From Kineosporiaceae bacterium (GTDB lineage Bacteria; Actinomycetota; Actinomycetes; Actinomycetales; Kineosporiaceae): a stretch of 64,000 nt of DNA. Positions 26,043 through 35,458 of this stretch are shown in pieces. The notes beneath the pieces were generated by a model. The model was not told the origin of the DNA. It did not search any database and saw only the letters and a list, made by a program, of their open reading frames with translations. Position numbers and translations under genes: made by a program. The stretch is from positions 59,957-123,956 of the forward strand of contig JAEUJN010000107.1 in assembly GCA_016794595.1 (NCBI GenBank). The letters run 5' to 3'. Position 1 is the first letter of the stretch. Every line of letters starts with the position of its first letter.

Positions 26043-27020
26043 ATGAGAGCCGTGGTGGTGACCGCCCCGGGCGGTGTGGAGCAGTTGACCGTTGCCGAGG
26101 TGGCCGACCCGGTCGCCGGCCCCGGCGAGGTGGTGCTCGAGGTCGCGGCGACCGCGGTGAACCGGGCGGACATCATGCAACGGATGGGTCACTACCCCCC
26201 GCCTGCCGGAGCACCGCCGTGGTTGGGGCTCGAGGCCAGCGGCACCGTGGCCGCCCTCGGCGAGGGGGTCGAGGGGTGGTCCGTGGGAGACCACGCCTGT
26301 GCCCTGCTCGCCGGCGGCGGGTACGCCCAGCGGGTGACCGTCCCCGTCGGTCAGCTGATGCCGGTGCCGGCGGGGGTGTCCCTCGTGGATGCCGCCGCAT
26401 TGCCCGAGGTGACCTGCACGGTGTGGAGCAACGTGTTCATGCTGGCCGGGCTACGCCCCGGCGAGACCCTGCTCGTGCATGGCGGGTCGAGCGGCATCGG
26501 CACCATGGCAATCCAGCTGGCCCACCAGATCGGGGCAACGGTGGCCGTCACCGCCGGGACGGCGGCCAAGCTCGACCGGTGCGCGGCGCTGGGAGCCTCA
26601 GTCCTGGTCAATTACCGCGAGCAGCAGTTCGAGGACGTCGTCCGTGAGGCCACCGAGGGCCACGGGGCAGACGTGATCCTCGACAACATGGGCGCAAAGT
26701 ACTTGGCGCGCAACGTCTCTGCCCTGGCTGTCAATGGCCGGCTGGTGGTGATCGGACTGCAAGGTGGACGCAAGGCCGAGCTCGACCTCGGGCTGCTGCT
26801 GTCCAAGCGGGCCGCCGTGCTGGCGACCTCGTTGCGCTCACGGCCCACACCCGAGAAGGCCTCGATCGTCGCCAGTGTGGTCGAGCATGTCTGGCCGCTG
26901 ATCACCGACGGGGTGGTCACCCCGGTGATCCACACGCGGCTTCCCCTGGAGCAGGTCGCCGAGGCCCACCGGATCGTCGAGGCCTCCGAGCACGTCGGCA
27001 AGGTCCTGCTCACGCTCTGA
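26043..27020 (+). CDS. NAD(P)H:quinone oxidoreductase, PIG3/TP53I3-like
   Basis: A 325-residue zinc-free medium-chain reductase. It has VNRADIMQRMGHYPPPAGAPPWLGLE (quinone oxidoreductase block), GDHACALLAGGGYAQ and the NADPH-binding LLVHGGSSGIGTMAIQLA. It lacks structural-zinc cysteines, as expected for this subfamily, and should reduce quinones or electrophilic enones with NADPH in the cytoplasm. The ATG at 26043 is fixed by an upstream TAGATT and the absence of a leader. Confidence 0.92.
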   Translation: MRAVVVTAPGGVEQLTVAEVADPVAGPGEVVLEVAATAVNRADIMQRMGHYPPPAGAPPWLGLEASGTVAALGEGVEGWSVGDHACALLAGGGYAQRVTVPVGQLMPVPAGVSLVDAAALPEVTCTVWSNVFMLAGLRPGETLLVHGGSSGIGTMAIQLAHQIGATVAVTAGTAAKLDRCAALGASVLVNYREQQFEDVVREATEGHGADVILDNMGAKYLARNVSALAVNGRLVVIGLQGGRKAELDLGLLLSKRAAVLATSLRSRPTPEKASIVASVVEHVWPLITDGVVTPVIHTRLPLEQVAEAHRIVEASEHVGKVLLTL

Positions 27021-27043
27021 CCCATCCCACCCGGGGAACAGCA

Positions 27044-27098
27044 CGGCCAAGGGGCGACCCGCCGCGGCCTGACCTCGCGGCGGGTCACTCCTTGGCCG
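27044..27098 (+). terminator. Terminator after quinone oxidoreductase
   Basis: A long stem pairs CGGCCAAGG and GACCCGCCGC with GCGGCGGGTC and CCTTGGCCG across an 11-base loop, 23 bp after the stop. Confidence 0.75.
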
Positions 27099-27276
27099 CC
27101 CCCGGTACCCCACCAGACGCCGGAGATGCCCTCACGGTTGCCCCGGACAGCGGACGACAAACATCACGATTCAATAACGTCGGGGGATCGGCGCGCGGCA
27201 CCACCCGCTGGTGATCATCCGGTGCAGACTCTGAGCGACGGCCCGATGGCCGGGCCGCGCGACGGAGGTGTTGGCG

Positions 27277-27501
27277 ATGGCGATCTCGGTCAACCTGGAC
27301 AAGGCCCTGGACAAGGCGTGGGAGGGCGCCTCGCTGGTCGACATCCTCGACGCCCCGGTGTCGGCCCTCGCCGGGGTCACCGATGCGGACGCCGAGCACC
27401 TGGCCGCCGCCTTCGGCATCCGCACGGTGCGCGACCTCGGATCCAACAAGTACTTCGCCGTGGCCGGCGTCCTCGTCGCCCTGAGCGGACACACCGGCTG
27501 A
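27277..27501 (+). CDS. Small conserved protein, helix-hairpin-helix-like
   Basis: A 74-residue protein from ATG 27277, with GGAGG eight bases upstream. The sequence MAISVNLDKALDKAWEG, LVDILDAPVSALAGV, DAEHLAAAFGIRTVRDLG and NKYFAVAGVLVAL suggests a compact helical fold. The GV-TDADAEHLAAAFGIRTVRDL part looks like a helix-hairpin-helix. I recall similar short hypothetical proteins in other actinomycetes but no function. The gene is alone between a terminator and the convergent ahpF. Confidence 0.75.
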   Translation: MAISVNLDKALDKAWEGASLVDILDAPVSALAGVTDADAEHLAAAFGIRTVRDLGSNKYFAVAGVLVALSGHTG

Positions 27502-27511
27502 CGGCAGGGGC

Positions 27512-29125
27512 TCAGCCGGCGGGAGCGGCCGCGGCGACGACCTCACCCGCAGGCGCGGGCGCCGCGTGGCGGATCAGATGGTTGAACGCGCTGAGGGCTG
27601 CCGTGGCCCCGGCACCCAGCGCGATCACGATCTGCTTGAACGGCACGGTGGTGCAGTCGCCGGCGGCGAACACCCCGGGCACGGACGTGTGCCCGGCCGC
27701 GTCGATCTCGATCTCGCCGCGAGGGGTGCGCGCCACCGTGCCGGCCAGCCACTCCGTGTTGGGCAGCAGACCGATCTGCACGAAGACCGCGTTCAGGTCC
27801 AGCGTCCGGGACGAGCCGTCGGTGCGGTCCTCGTAGACCAGCCCGGTGACCTTGCTGCCGTCGCCGACCACCTCGGTGGTCCGCGCGCTGACGACAACGT
27901 CGATGTTCGGCAGGGCGCGCAACGACCGCTGCAGCACCTCGTCGGCACGCAGCTGGGGGTCGAACTCCACCAGGGTGACGTGCGAGACCACGCCGGCCAG
28001 GTCGATCGCCGCCTCGACCCCGGAGTTGCCACCGCCGATCACGGCCACCGGCTTGCCCTTGAACAGGGGGCCGTCACAGTGTGGGCAGAAGGTCACCCCC
28101 TTGTTCCGGTAGTCGGCCTCGCCGTCCACGCCCATGGTGCGCCAGCGGGCACCTGTGGCCAGCACGACCGTGCGAGCCCGCAGCCGGGCCCCGCCGTCCA
28201 GCACCACCTCGTGCAGTCCGCCGTCCACCGGCGCCGGCACCAGCTGCCCGACCCGCTGACCCCGGATGAGCTCCACGTCATAGGCACCGACGTGCGCCTC
28301 CAGGGCCGCGGCGAGTCTGGGGCCCTCGGTGTGCTCGACCGAGATGAAGTTCTCGATCGCCATGGTGTCCAGCACCTGACCGCCGAACCGCTCCGCCACC
28401 AGGGCGGTCCGGATTCCCTTGCGAGCGGCGTAGATCGCAGCAGCCGCCCCGGCCGGGCCACCGCCGACCACCAGGACGTCGAACGGCGCCATCCCGTTCA
28501 GTCGCTCCGCCTCCCGGGCGACCGCCCCCGAGTCGAGCCGGGCGATGATCTCCTCGAGCGTCATCCGGCCCTGCCCGAAGAGCGTGCCGTTGTGGAAGAC
28601 CGTGGGCACCGCCAGGATCTGCCGGGCGTCGATCTCCTCCTGGAACAGTGCGCCGTCGATGGCGACGTGGTGAATCCCGGGGTTCAGCACCGCCATCAGG
28701 TTGAACGCCTGGACGACGTCCGGGCAGTTCTGGCACGACAGCGACATGTAGGTCTCGAAGTGGTGCTCACCCGGCAGCGCGCGCACCTGCTCGAGCAGTG
28801 AGGCCGCCAGGGTCGAGGGGTGCCCGCCGACCTGCAGCAGGGCCAGCACCAGCGAGGTGAACTCGTGCCCCAGCGGGATCCCCGCGAAGCGCAGGGACAC
28901 CGGCGGCGCGTCCGCTTGCGCCGGACGCACCGCGAACGACGGCCGCCGCGGGTCGTCGTCGGTGCGTCGCACCGTGATCCGGTCGCTCAGGGCAGCGATC
29001 TCGCCCAGCAGGCCCGCCAGCTCGCGTGATCTCGCCCCCTCGTCCAGGGAGGCCTCGAGCACGATCGGCCGGGTGAGCTTCGTCAGATAGGCCGACAGTT
29101 GGGTCGTGAGCGCGGCGTCGAGCAT
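27512..29125 (-). CDS. ahpF: Alkyl hydroperoxide reductase subunit F
   Basis: A 537-residue flavoprotein. The N-terminal tandem thioredoxin-like domain has the redox pair CQNC near residue 129. The FAD domain has [19 protein letters not shown], then the catalytic disulfide CPHC near 350, the NADH site [18 protein letters not shown] and the C-terminal [14 protein letters not shown]. It passes electrons from NADH to AhpC. It follows ahpC on the same strand with a 111-bp gap. Confidence 0.96.
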   Translation of the reverse strand: MLDAALTTQLSAYLTKLTRPIVLEASLDEGARSRELAGLLGEIAALSDRITVRRTDDDPRRPSFAVRPAQADAPPVSLRFAGIPLGHEFTSLVLALLQVGGHPSTLAASLLEQVRALPGEHHFETYMSLSCQNCPDVVQAFNLMAVLNPGIHHVAIDGALFQEEIDARQILAVPTVFHNGTLFGQGRMTLEEIIARLDSGAVAREAERLNGMAPFDVLVVGGGPAGAAAAIYAARKGIRTALVAERFGGQVLDTMAIENFISVEHTEGPRLAAALEAHVGAYDVELIRGQRVGQLVPAPVDGGLHEVVLDGGARLRARTVVLATGARWRTMGVDGEADYRNKGVTFCPHCDGPLFKGKPVAVIGGGNSGVEAAIDLAGVVSHVTLVEFDPQLRADEVLQRSLRALPNIDVVVSARTTEVVGDGSKVTGLVYEDRTDGSSRTLDLNAVFVQIGLLPNTEWLAGTVARTPRGEIEIDAAGHTSVPGVFAAGDCTTVPFKQIVIALGAGATAALSAFNHLIRHAAPAPAGEVVAAAAPAG

Positions 29126-29236
29126 GTTCTCTTCTCCCGGGTCCGGGTTGGACGGCTGTCCTGGTGACCACGCAGATCGGACCGGGCGAGGACGAGCCCC
29201 GGTCCCGGTCCGATCAGCGAGCGGTGTGGAGGGTCC

Positions 29237-29800
29237 TCAGATCTTGCCGACCAGATCGAGGGACGGCGCGAGGGTCTCCTCGCCCTCCTCCCACTTGGCC
29301 GGGCAGACCTCACCGGGGTGGGCCGCGACGTACTGGGCGGCCTTGACCTTGCGCAGCAACTCGGCGGCGTTGCGGCCCACGCCACCGGCGTTGACCTCGA
29401 TGATCTGGATGGTGCCCTCGGGGTCGATCACGAAGGTGCCCCGGTCGGCCAGACCGGACTCCTCGATCATGACGTCGAAGTTGCGGCTGATCACGCCGGT
29501 GGGGTCGCCGACCATCACGTACTTGATCTTCTTGATGGTCTCGGACGAGTCGTGCCACGCCTTGTGCGTGAAGTGGGTGTCGGTGGAGACGGAGTAGATC
29601 TCGACGCCGAGCTTGGTGAACTCGTCGTAGTTGTCGGCCAGGTCGCCGAGTTCGGTGGGGCAGACGAACGTGAAGTCGGCCGGGTAGAAGAAGACCACCG
29701 ACCACTTGCCGGACAGGTCGGCCTCACTCACCTCCACGAACGAGCCGTTCTGAAATGCGGTGGCGGAGAAGGGCTTCACCTGGGTACCGATGAGGGACAT
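29237..29800 (-). CDS. ahpC: Alkyl hydroperoxide reductase subunit C (peroxiredoxin)
   Basis: ATG 29800 gives 187 residues, the typical length for the bacterial AhpC partner of AhpF. The peroxidatic Cys is in FTFVCPTE near residue 47 and the resolving Cys in EVCPAKW near 166, so it is a typical 2-Cys peroxiredoxin reducing H2O2 and organic hydroperoxides. GAGGTG lies about ten bases before the ATG. I did not find a clear OxyR site upstream. Confidence 0.97.
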   Translation of the reverse strand: MSLIGTQVKPFSATAFQNGSFVEVSEADLSGKWSVVFFYPADFTFVCPTELGDLADNYDEFTKLGVEIYSVSTDTHFTHKAWHDSSETIKKIKYVMVGDPTGVISRNFDVMIEESGLADRGTFVIDPEGTIQIIEVNAGGVGRNAAELLRKVKAAQYVAAHPGEVCPAKWEEGEETLAPSLDLVGKI

Positions 29801-29988
29801 GTCTGGCGGACACCTCACTGAGACGAGTTGTGGATGGGACGACGGACGAGGAGCGCGCGACACCGCACCCCCTCCTGGAGCGAACCTACGCCGAGGCCGA
29901 CCGAGGGGACGGCGACGTTCCTCCCCGCGAAACGTGATTCACGCGACACCACCACCACGACCACCTCGCGACGTCCCGCGAGATCACG

Positions 29989-30336
29989 TCAGGCGGGGCC
30001 GCCCACCACGTGCAGGATCGCGTGCTGCACCTCGATGGTGACGTGACCCCCCTCGCGCGGGTCCTCACCGGCCGTGACGGCCACGACGGTGCCGTCCACC
30101 AGCAGGGCGAACCGCTCACCGGGCGGTGCCGGCCAGAGCAGGCTCACCAGCGGCCGGGCGGCCGCGTTGGCCAGCGATCGCCGGCCCACCCGCGCCCGGG
30201 TCGTCGTTCCGTCCCACGAGAGCGAGGTCGCCGCGGCACGGGGCCGGTCGTCCTCGTCGGTGGTCAGCAGCATGGGGACGGTCCCGAACCCGGCCGCGAC
30301 CTCCAGCAGCCGCGGCAGTTCGACCTCGATGCTCAC
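29989..30336 (-). CDS. PNPOx-like split-barrel protein
   Basis: A 115-residue protein from GTG 30336. The pattern VPMLLTTDEDDRPRAAATSLSWDG, RRSLANAAARPLVSLLWP and FALLVDGTVVAV resembles the pyridoxamine-phosphate-oxidase-like split beta-barrel family that often binds FMN, haem or F420. Its start overlaps the end of the aminotransferase gene by four bases (GTGA), so both are probably translated from one mRNA. Specific activity is unknown. Confidence 0.7.
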   Translation of the reverse strand: MSIEVELPRLLEVAAGFGTVPMLLTTDEDDRPRAAATSLSWDGTTTRARVGRRSLANAAARPLVSLLWPAPPGERFALLVDGTVVAVTAGEDPREGGHVTIEVQHAILHVVGGPA

Positions 30337-31568
30337 CCTCCCAACCCCTCGAGGACATCGAGCAGCCGGTCGACATCCTCGACCGAGGTGTAGCAGGACA
30401 TCCCTGCCCGCACGGCCGAACCGGAGTCGCGGATGCCCAGGAGGCCTGCCAGCTCCCAGGCGTAGTTGTGTCCGGACCACACGTTGACCCGGGCGGCGGC
30501 GCATGCCCGCGCCACGTCGTCCGGGGCCAGCCCGCGCACGCGGAACCACACGGTCGGGGTGAGCCGGGACGGTGCCCCGATCCGTTCCACGTGAACCATC
30601 GCCGCGAGCCCGTCCAGGAGGTGGCGCAGCAGGGCACTCTCGTGCGCCTCCACGGCTGCCATCGAGGCGAGCACCCGCTCGCGCCGGCTCGCGCCGGCAG
30701 AGGGAGCGGGCACCATCGCGGCCAGGTGGTCGACCGCGGCGGCCAGTCCGGCGTGCTGGGCGAACGGCGCCGTCCCGCGCTCGAACCGGTCGGGGACGAC
30801 GTCCGCCACCGAGTCGAGCTTGTCCGGGTGCAGCTGCGCCAGCAGGTCAGGCGTCCCGGCGACGGCGGCCAGGTGCGGGCCGGACCACTTGTAGGCGCTG
30901 GTGGCGTACAGATCCACCCCCAGCGCGGCCAGGTCGACCGGACCGTGGGGGGTGGCGTGGACGCCGTCCGCGTACACCAGCGCCCCCACGGCGTGCGCCG
31001 CAGCCGCGATCGCCGGCAGATCCGGACGAGTGCCCACCACGTTGGAGGCCGCGGTGACCGCCACCACCCGGGTGCGCTCGCCGATCAGTGCGGTGACGTG
31101 CTCGGTCGGCAGGTCCAGCGACGGCAGCACCGGATCGGCCCAGCGCACGCTCACCCCGGCGCGCGCGGCGGCGAGCACCCACGGCCGCACGTTGGCGTCG
31201 TGGTCGAGGCGGGTGAGCACGATCTCGTCCCCGGCACGCCAGGTCTTCGCCAGGGCCTCGGCGAACCGGAAGGTCAGCGCCGTCGTGCTCGGGCCGAGCG
31301 TCACCCCGGACGCCTCGGGCGCCCCGATGAGGTCGACGATCGCCTCGCGGGCGGCCCGGGTGTGAGCGTCCGAGCGCAGCGCCGCCGCGAAGAACCCCCC
31401 GTGATTGCCGATGCCGCGGCGGTAGGCCTCGCCCTCGGCGGTGATCACCGCCTCGGGCACCTGGGTGCCGGCGGCGCCGTCCAGGTAGGCCCAGCCGTCG
31501 CCGAGCGCGGGATAGCACGCCCGAACCCGGGCGAGGTCCAGGGGGGCGGTGAGGGCGGAGGGGGTCAT
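30333..31568 (-). CDS. Class V aminotransferase (cysteine desulfurase-like)
   Basis: A 411-residue fold-type I PLP enzyme. YLDGAAGTQVPE opens the domain, ADGVHATPHGPVD carries the cofactor-binding Asp and His, and the PLP Lys is in ATSAYKWSGPHL near residue 221. No conserved loop cysteine of the SufS type is evident, so isopenicillin-epimerase-like or lyase activity is possible. It is divergent from the proteasome activator (46 bp), the same neighbourhood as the aminotransferase near pafE in Mycobacterium tuberculosis. ATG 31568 has TAGGCT eight bases upstream. Confidence 0.88.
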   Translation of the reverse strand: MTPSALTAPLDLARVRACYPALGDGWAYLDGAAGTQVPEAVITAEGEAYRRGIGNHGGFFAAALRSDAHTRAAREAIVDLIGAPEASGVTLGPSTTALTFRFAEALAKTWRAGDEIVLTRLDHDANVRPWVLAAARAGVSVRWADPVLPSLDLPTEHVTALIGERTRVVAVTAASNVVGTRPDLPAIAAAAHAVGALVYADGVHATPHGPVDLAALGVDLYATSAYKWSGPHLAAVAGTPDLLAQLHPDKLDSVADVVPDRFERGTAPFAQHAGLAAAVDHLAAMVPAPSAGASRRERVLASMAAVEAHESALLRHLLDGLAAMVHVERIGAPSRLTPTVWFRVRGLAPDDVARACAAARVNVWSGHNYAWELAGLLGIRDSGSAVRAGMSCYTSVEDVDRLLDVLEGLGG

Positions 31569-31576
31569 GACAGCGC

Positions 31577-31582
31577 AGCCTA
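31577..31582 (-). promoter_or_regulatory. -10 element for leaderless aminotransferase
   Basis: TAGGCT on the minus strand, eight bases before ATG 31568. Confidence 0.45.
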
Positions 31583-31614
31583 CGAGTCGAGGGACCCTGG
31601 GGCAGGATGTCCCC

Positions 31615-32232
31615 ATGAGCGAGACGAGCGAGCAGCGGCCGGACGACGGCGCCCGGGACGAGCAGGCCTCGCCGGATCGACCCGGCGCACCCGGCGGTCA
31701 GCGGATCGTGGTGGTGACCCCTGAGGGCATGGCGGTCAGCGACCAGGCCGAGGGCGGCGAACGCGGCCCGGCGGAGCTGATCGAGGAGCCGGCCAAGGTG
31801 ATGCGCATCGGCAGCATGATCAAGCAGCTGTTGGAGGAGGTTCGCAGCGCTCCGCTCGACGAGGCCGGCCGGTCCCGGCTGGCCGAGATCCACGAACGCT
31901 CGCTGAAGGAGCTGGAGCAGGGGCTGGCCCCCGAGCTGGTCGAGGAGCTGCACCGGATCACCTTGCCGTTCGCCGAGAACGCCACCCCCTCGGACGCCGA
32001 GTTGCGGATCACCCAGGCCCAGCTCGTGGGGTGGTTGGAGGGGCTGTTCCACGGCATCCAGACCGCGCTGTTCGCCCAGCAGATGGCCGCCAGAGCCCAG
32101 CTGGAGCAGATGCGCCGGGCATTGCCGGGCGGCATGCCGGGGATGGCTCCGGGGGCCAGCGGCGACCCTCGCCTCGCCCCGGATGCCTCACCCGGGGACG
32201 AGCGGGGTCACTCCACCGGCCAGTACCTCTGA
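31615..32232 (+). CDS. bpa: Bacterial proteasome activator (Bpa/PafE)
   Basis: ATG 31615 gives 205 residues. The protein ends in GQYL, the C-terminal motif by which Bpa/PafE docks into and opens the 20S proteasome in actinobacteria. The centre is the four-helix region (VMRIGSMIKQLLEEVR, RSRLAEIHERSLKELEQGLAPELVEELHRI, DAELRITQAQLVGWLEGLFHGIQTALFAQQMAARAQLEQMR) that forms the dodecameric ring. Both termini are low complexity. It promotes ATP- and Pup-independent degradation of unfolded proteins. The 20S subunits are not in this window. CAGGAT stands six bases before the ATG. Confidence 0.94.
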   Translation: MSETSEQRPDDGARDEQASPDRPGAPGGQRIVVVTPEGMAVSDQAEGGERGPAELIEEPAKVMRIGSMIKQLLEEVRSAPLDEAGRSRLAEIHERSLKELEQGLAPELVEELHRITLPFAENATPSDAELRITQAQLVGWLEGLFHGIQTALFAQQMAARAQLEQMRRALPGGMPGMAPGASGDPRLAPDASPGDERGHSTGQYL

Positions 32233-32242
32233 GCCGGCCGGG

Positions 32243-33037
32243 CTAGAGCCGGCCCACCAGCCCCTCCAGGACCTGCGCAACCCCGTCCTGCTCACACGGC
32301 GGGGCGATCGCGTCCGCGGCGGCGATCGCCTCGGGGTGGCCGTCGGCCATGGCGTACCCGCGTCCGGCCCAGCGCAGCATCGGCACGTCGTTGGGCATGT
32401 CCCCGAAGGCCACCACATCGGCCGGCTCGATGCCCCGCTCGGCAGCCAGGACGGCCAGGGTGGATGCCTTGCTCACCCCGACCGCACTCAGTTCGAGCAT
32501 GCCGTCGGCAGCGTTGGAGTGCACCGGCTCGGCCACCCCGCGCAGCACCGGGCGGGCCCGGGACAACATCTCGTCCGCCAGCAGGACGGTGCTGCGGCAC
32601 AGCACCTTCAGGACCTGGCCGCCGAGCGCCACCAGGTCCTCCACCGGGCCGACCGGGCCGGGTGGGGCCGGATGGCCGGAGAGAAAGCCGGGTTCCCGGT
32701 GGAACCCGGTGAGGGTCTCCAGGGCGAAGCTCACGTCGTCCAGGACGGCGCGCAGCGCCCGCACGCTGCCCAGCACTGCCTCGCGGGTGAGCGCCCGGAC
32801 CTCGACCACCGACTCGGTGCCGAGGTCGTAGACCACGGCTCCGTTGCCGCAGATGGCCACCCCACGATGCCCCGTGGCCTGCGCCACCGGGCCCATCCAG
32901 CGGGTGGGGCGCCCGGTCACGAACACCACGTCGATGCCCGCCCGCTCACAGGCCGCCAGCGCTCCCAGGGTGCGGGGCGAGATGGTGAGGTCGGGGCGCA
33001 CCACCGTGCCGTCCAGGTCGGTGGCCACCAGTCGCAT
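32243..33037 (-). CDS. Cof-type HAD-superfamily phosphatase
   Basis: 264 residues from ATG 33037 (an in-frame GTG at 33055 is less likely). Motif I TDLDGTVV, motif II VTGRPTRW and motif IV FGDMPNDVPML are intact, with the large C2 cap of Cof-type sugar- or nucleotide-phosphate phosphatases. It is convergent with bpa (10 bp). A second member of the same family is at 38863-39657. The substrate cannot be deduced. Confidence 0.92.
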   Translation of the reverse strand: MRLVATDLDGTVVRPDLTISPRTLGALAACERAGIDVVFVTGRPTRWMGPVAQATGHRGVAICGNGAVVYDLGTESVVEVRALTREAVLGSVRALRAVLDDVSFALETLTGFHREPGFLSGHPAPPGPVGPVEDLVALGGQVLKVLCRSTVLLADEMLSRARPVLRGVAEPVHSNAADGMLELSAVGVSKASTLAVLAAERGIEPADVVAFGDMPNDVPMLRWAGRGYAMADGHPEAIAAADAIAPPCEQDGVAQVLEGLVGRL

Positions 33038-33125
33038 ACCGCCATCCTGACTCACCGGCGCCTCGGGATCAGCGCGACAATCGAGCGAATCCTGCGTTGT
33101 GTTGTCGCCCTGCCCACGCGCCGCC

Positions 33126-33131
33126 TACGGT
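33126..33131 (+). promoter_or_regulatory. -10 element for leaderless GH26-like gene
   Basis: TACGGT, six bases before ATG 33138. Confidence 0.5.
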
Positions 33132-33137
33132 GCAGGG

Positions 33138-34436
33138 ATGGGCCCGGGCGAGCAGCAGCGGACGACATCGCGCGGCTCCGAGCCCGAGCTGGACACCCTG
33201 GCCCGACTGGCTCGCCTCGCTCGCGAGGATCGCCAGTGGGAACGCCGGATGCGGCGCCGACGCAGCGCCATCGGCGCCGGGGTGGTGACCGGGTTGGCCG
33301 CCCTGACCGCAGTGGTGGCGGTCACCGTGAACCGGCAGGACTCGGACCCGGTCACGGCACCGGACTCCTCCGTCACGGCGTCCGTGGACGGATCGGCGAG
33401 CGCTCTCCCGCGCGCCTCCGCCGGTGGTGGCATGCCTTCGGCGGCATCGCCGTCCGCCTCGGCGACCACCTCCGCGGGTGCCTCCGCCCCGACCTCCAAG
33501 GCCCGTGCCATGTACGGGAAGCCACGCTCGGGATTGCCGTGGCACAGCGGGTTCTGGACCGGTGGGAAGGTGGGCACTGCACTCACCGAACGCGCCGGGA
33601 CATGGCGGGGTGCACCGATGGACTTCGCCACCGTCTACCCGGCCTACGGCACCTGGGAGGAGATTCGCACCAGCAGTTGGGCGGTGACGGACTTCGCCCG
33701 CTTCAAGGGCCGCCTGGCCTACGGGTTACCCCTGCTGCCCAAGAACCGCAAGGGGCACTGGGAGGACATCCTCGATGGCTCTCATGACGAGGTGTTCCGC
33801 ACCATCGCGCGCCATCTCGTGGCCAGCGGCCACGAGGACGCGGCGATCCGGATGGGGGTCGAGGCCAACGGGTACTGGTTCCCCTGGGCGGTCGAGGTCG
33901 GCACGGTCGATGAGTACAAGGCCGCCTTTCGGCGCATCCACAAGATCATGTCCGCGGTGTCGCCCGAGTTCACCTTCTGGATGGACATCAACTGCGGCAC
34001 GGTGTTGACCGGGTCACGTGACCGCTTGGCCCCGCTCTACCAGATGTACCCCGGCAACGACGTGGTCGACGGTCTGTCGATGGACCACTACAACCGCTAC
34101 AAGCTGCTGGCGAAGGACGACGCCACCTGGCGCCGTGCGATCGCCCCGAGCTGGGCGCCCGGGTTCCAGGACGGGATCGCCTTCGCCCGGGCCCACGGCA
34201 TCGGTTTCGCCGTGCCCGAGTGGGGCCTGGACGGTGTCCAGGGACCCGGGGACAGCCCGTACTTCATGGAGCGGATGTGGCAGTTGTTCGTCGACAGCTC
34301 GGACGTCCTGGTGTTCGAGAACTACTTCTCCGAAGCTGACGCCTACATCAAGGGCGACCTGTTCCAGACCTCACAGAACCCCCGCTCGGCTGCGTACTAC
34401 CGCGAGCGCTGGGGCAGCGGCGCTGGTCAGGGCTGA
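33138..34436 (+). CDS. Membrane-anchored GH26-like glycoside hydrolase
   Basis: 432 residues. A cytoplasmic basic N-terminus of about 50 residues is followed by one membrane helix (AIGAGVVTGLAALTAVVAVTV) and a Ser/Ala/Pro stalk, placing the C-terminal domain outside the cell. The catalytic domain has IRMGVEANGYWFPW, close to the acid/base block of family 26 (beta-mannanase-type) hydrolases, and FAVPEWGLDG with a likely nucleophile Glu. FWMDINCG and ENYF fit a TIM barrel. It may cleave or remodel a beta-linked polysaccharide. It is convergent with the DivIVA-like gene (2 bp). Confidence 0.8.
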   Translation: MGPGEQQRTTSRGSEPELDTLARLARLAREDRQWERRMRRRRSAIGAGVVTGLAALTAVVAVTVNRQDSDPVTAPDSSVTASVDGSASALPRASAGGGMPSAASPSASATTSAGASAPTSKARAMYGKPRSGLPWHSGFWTGGKVGTALTERAGTWRGAPMDFATVYPAYGTWEEIRTSSWAVTDFARFKGRLAYGLPLLPKNRKGHWEDILDGSHDEVFRTIARHLVASGHEDAAIRMGVEANGYWFPWAVEVGTVDEYKAAFRRIHKIMSAVSPEFTFWMDINCGTVLTGSRDRLAPLYQMYPGNDVVDGLSMDHYNRYKLLAKDDATWRRAIAPSWAPGFQDGIAFARAHGIGFAVPEWGLDGVQGPGDSPYFMERMWQLFVDSSDVLVFENYFSEADAYIKGDLFQTSQNPRSAAYYRERWGSGAGQG

Positions 34437-34438
34437 CC

Positions 34439-35458
34439 TCAGCGACCCACGCGCAAGTGCCCACCGCTGAGGTCGGTCGCCTCCTCGGCGGCGACGTCCC
34501 CGGCCTCGACACCCTGCTCCATGGCGGCCTGGACCACCGCGTCACGGCTGATCATGCCGGTGGCCAGGGCCGACTCGTCCACCGGGTCGCCGTACTCCTC
34601 GTCGGACTCCTCCGAGGCGAAGGTGACACCGGGCTCCCGAGCCGGGCGCAGGCTGTCCAGATCGTGCTCGGCAACCGGCGGCAGGTCGACGTCCACGGCA
34701 CGCAGTGCCTGCCCGGCGGCCGGCAGCGGCGCGGCGTCGATCCCGCTGTCCGGCGGACCGGCGTCGATCTCGGCGGTGAGCACCTTCTCCAGCGCCGAGC
34801 GCACGACCTCGAGCCGGCGCAAGGTGTCGGTGTGCACCTCACGCAGGGCTGCGAGCCGCTCGTCCTGCAGGGCGCTGATCTGGCCGGTCCGCTGGTCGGC
34901 GTCGGCCAGGACGCGCGCGGCGCGCTGTTCGGCGTCGTCCAGGGTTGCCTGGGAGGAGGCGGCAGCGTTGGCCAGCAGCGATTCGGCCTCGGCCTTGGCG
35001 GCGGCGGCCTCCTTCTCGGCGCGCTCGCGTGCGGCCGAGATGATGCCCTCGGCAGCTGAGCGCGCCGCCTCGAGCACCTTGGCCGACTGGTCGCGGGCCG
35101 CCTCGAGGGTGCTGTCGGCCTCCTCCGACGCGCGGGCGCGCTTCTGGTCGGCCTCCTCGTCGGCGAGCCGGAGGATCTGCGCCAGACGCTCGCTGACCTC
35201 CTCGTGCTGCGGCCGGGCGGCCAGCGAGGCCTCCGAACGCACCTTGGTGAGGTCCTCGCGCAGGCGCTGCGCCTCACGCACCTGGCCCTCGGCCTGCTCA
35301 CGGGCGGTCTGGGCGTCCTCCTGGGCCGAGCCGAGCTCGGCGCGCAGCCACCCGATGTACTCCTCGACCTGACGCTTGTTGAACCCGCGCATGGTGGTCT
35401 CGAAGAGGCTGTCGATCGAGGAGTCCCCCGACGACGGGCTGGCGTGGTCCTGAGTCAC
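34439..35458 (-). CDS. DivIVA-like coiled-coil protein
   Basis: GTG 35458 with GGAAGG eight bases upstream gives 339 residues. The N-terminal FETTMRGFNKRQVEEYIGWLRAEL matches the membrane-binding start of DivIVA-domain proteins. It is followed by about 180 residues of Ala/Glu/Arg/Gln-rich coiled coil (residues about 45-235) and an acidic, probably disordered tail. Such proteins organise polar growth or septation as scaffolds in actinomycetes; this is not the canonical divIVA next to the division cluster but a paralogue. Confidence 0.85.
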   Translation of the reverse strand: MTQDHASPSSGDSSIDSLFETTMRGFNKRQVEEYIGWLRAELGSAQEDAQTAREQAEGQVREAQRLREDLTKVRSEASLAARPQHEEVSERLAQILRLADEEADQKRARASEEADSTLEAARDQSAKVLEAARSAAEGIISAARERAEKEAAAAKAEAESLLANAAASSQATLDDAEQRAARVLADADQRTGQISALQDERLAALREVHTDTLRRLEVVRSALEKVLTAEIDAGPPDSGIDAAPLPAAGQALRAVDVDLPPVAEHDLDSLRPAREPGVTFASEESDEEYGDPVDESALATGMISRDAVVQAAMEQGVEAGDVAAEEATDLSGGHLRVGR

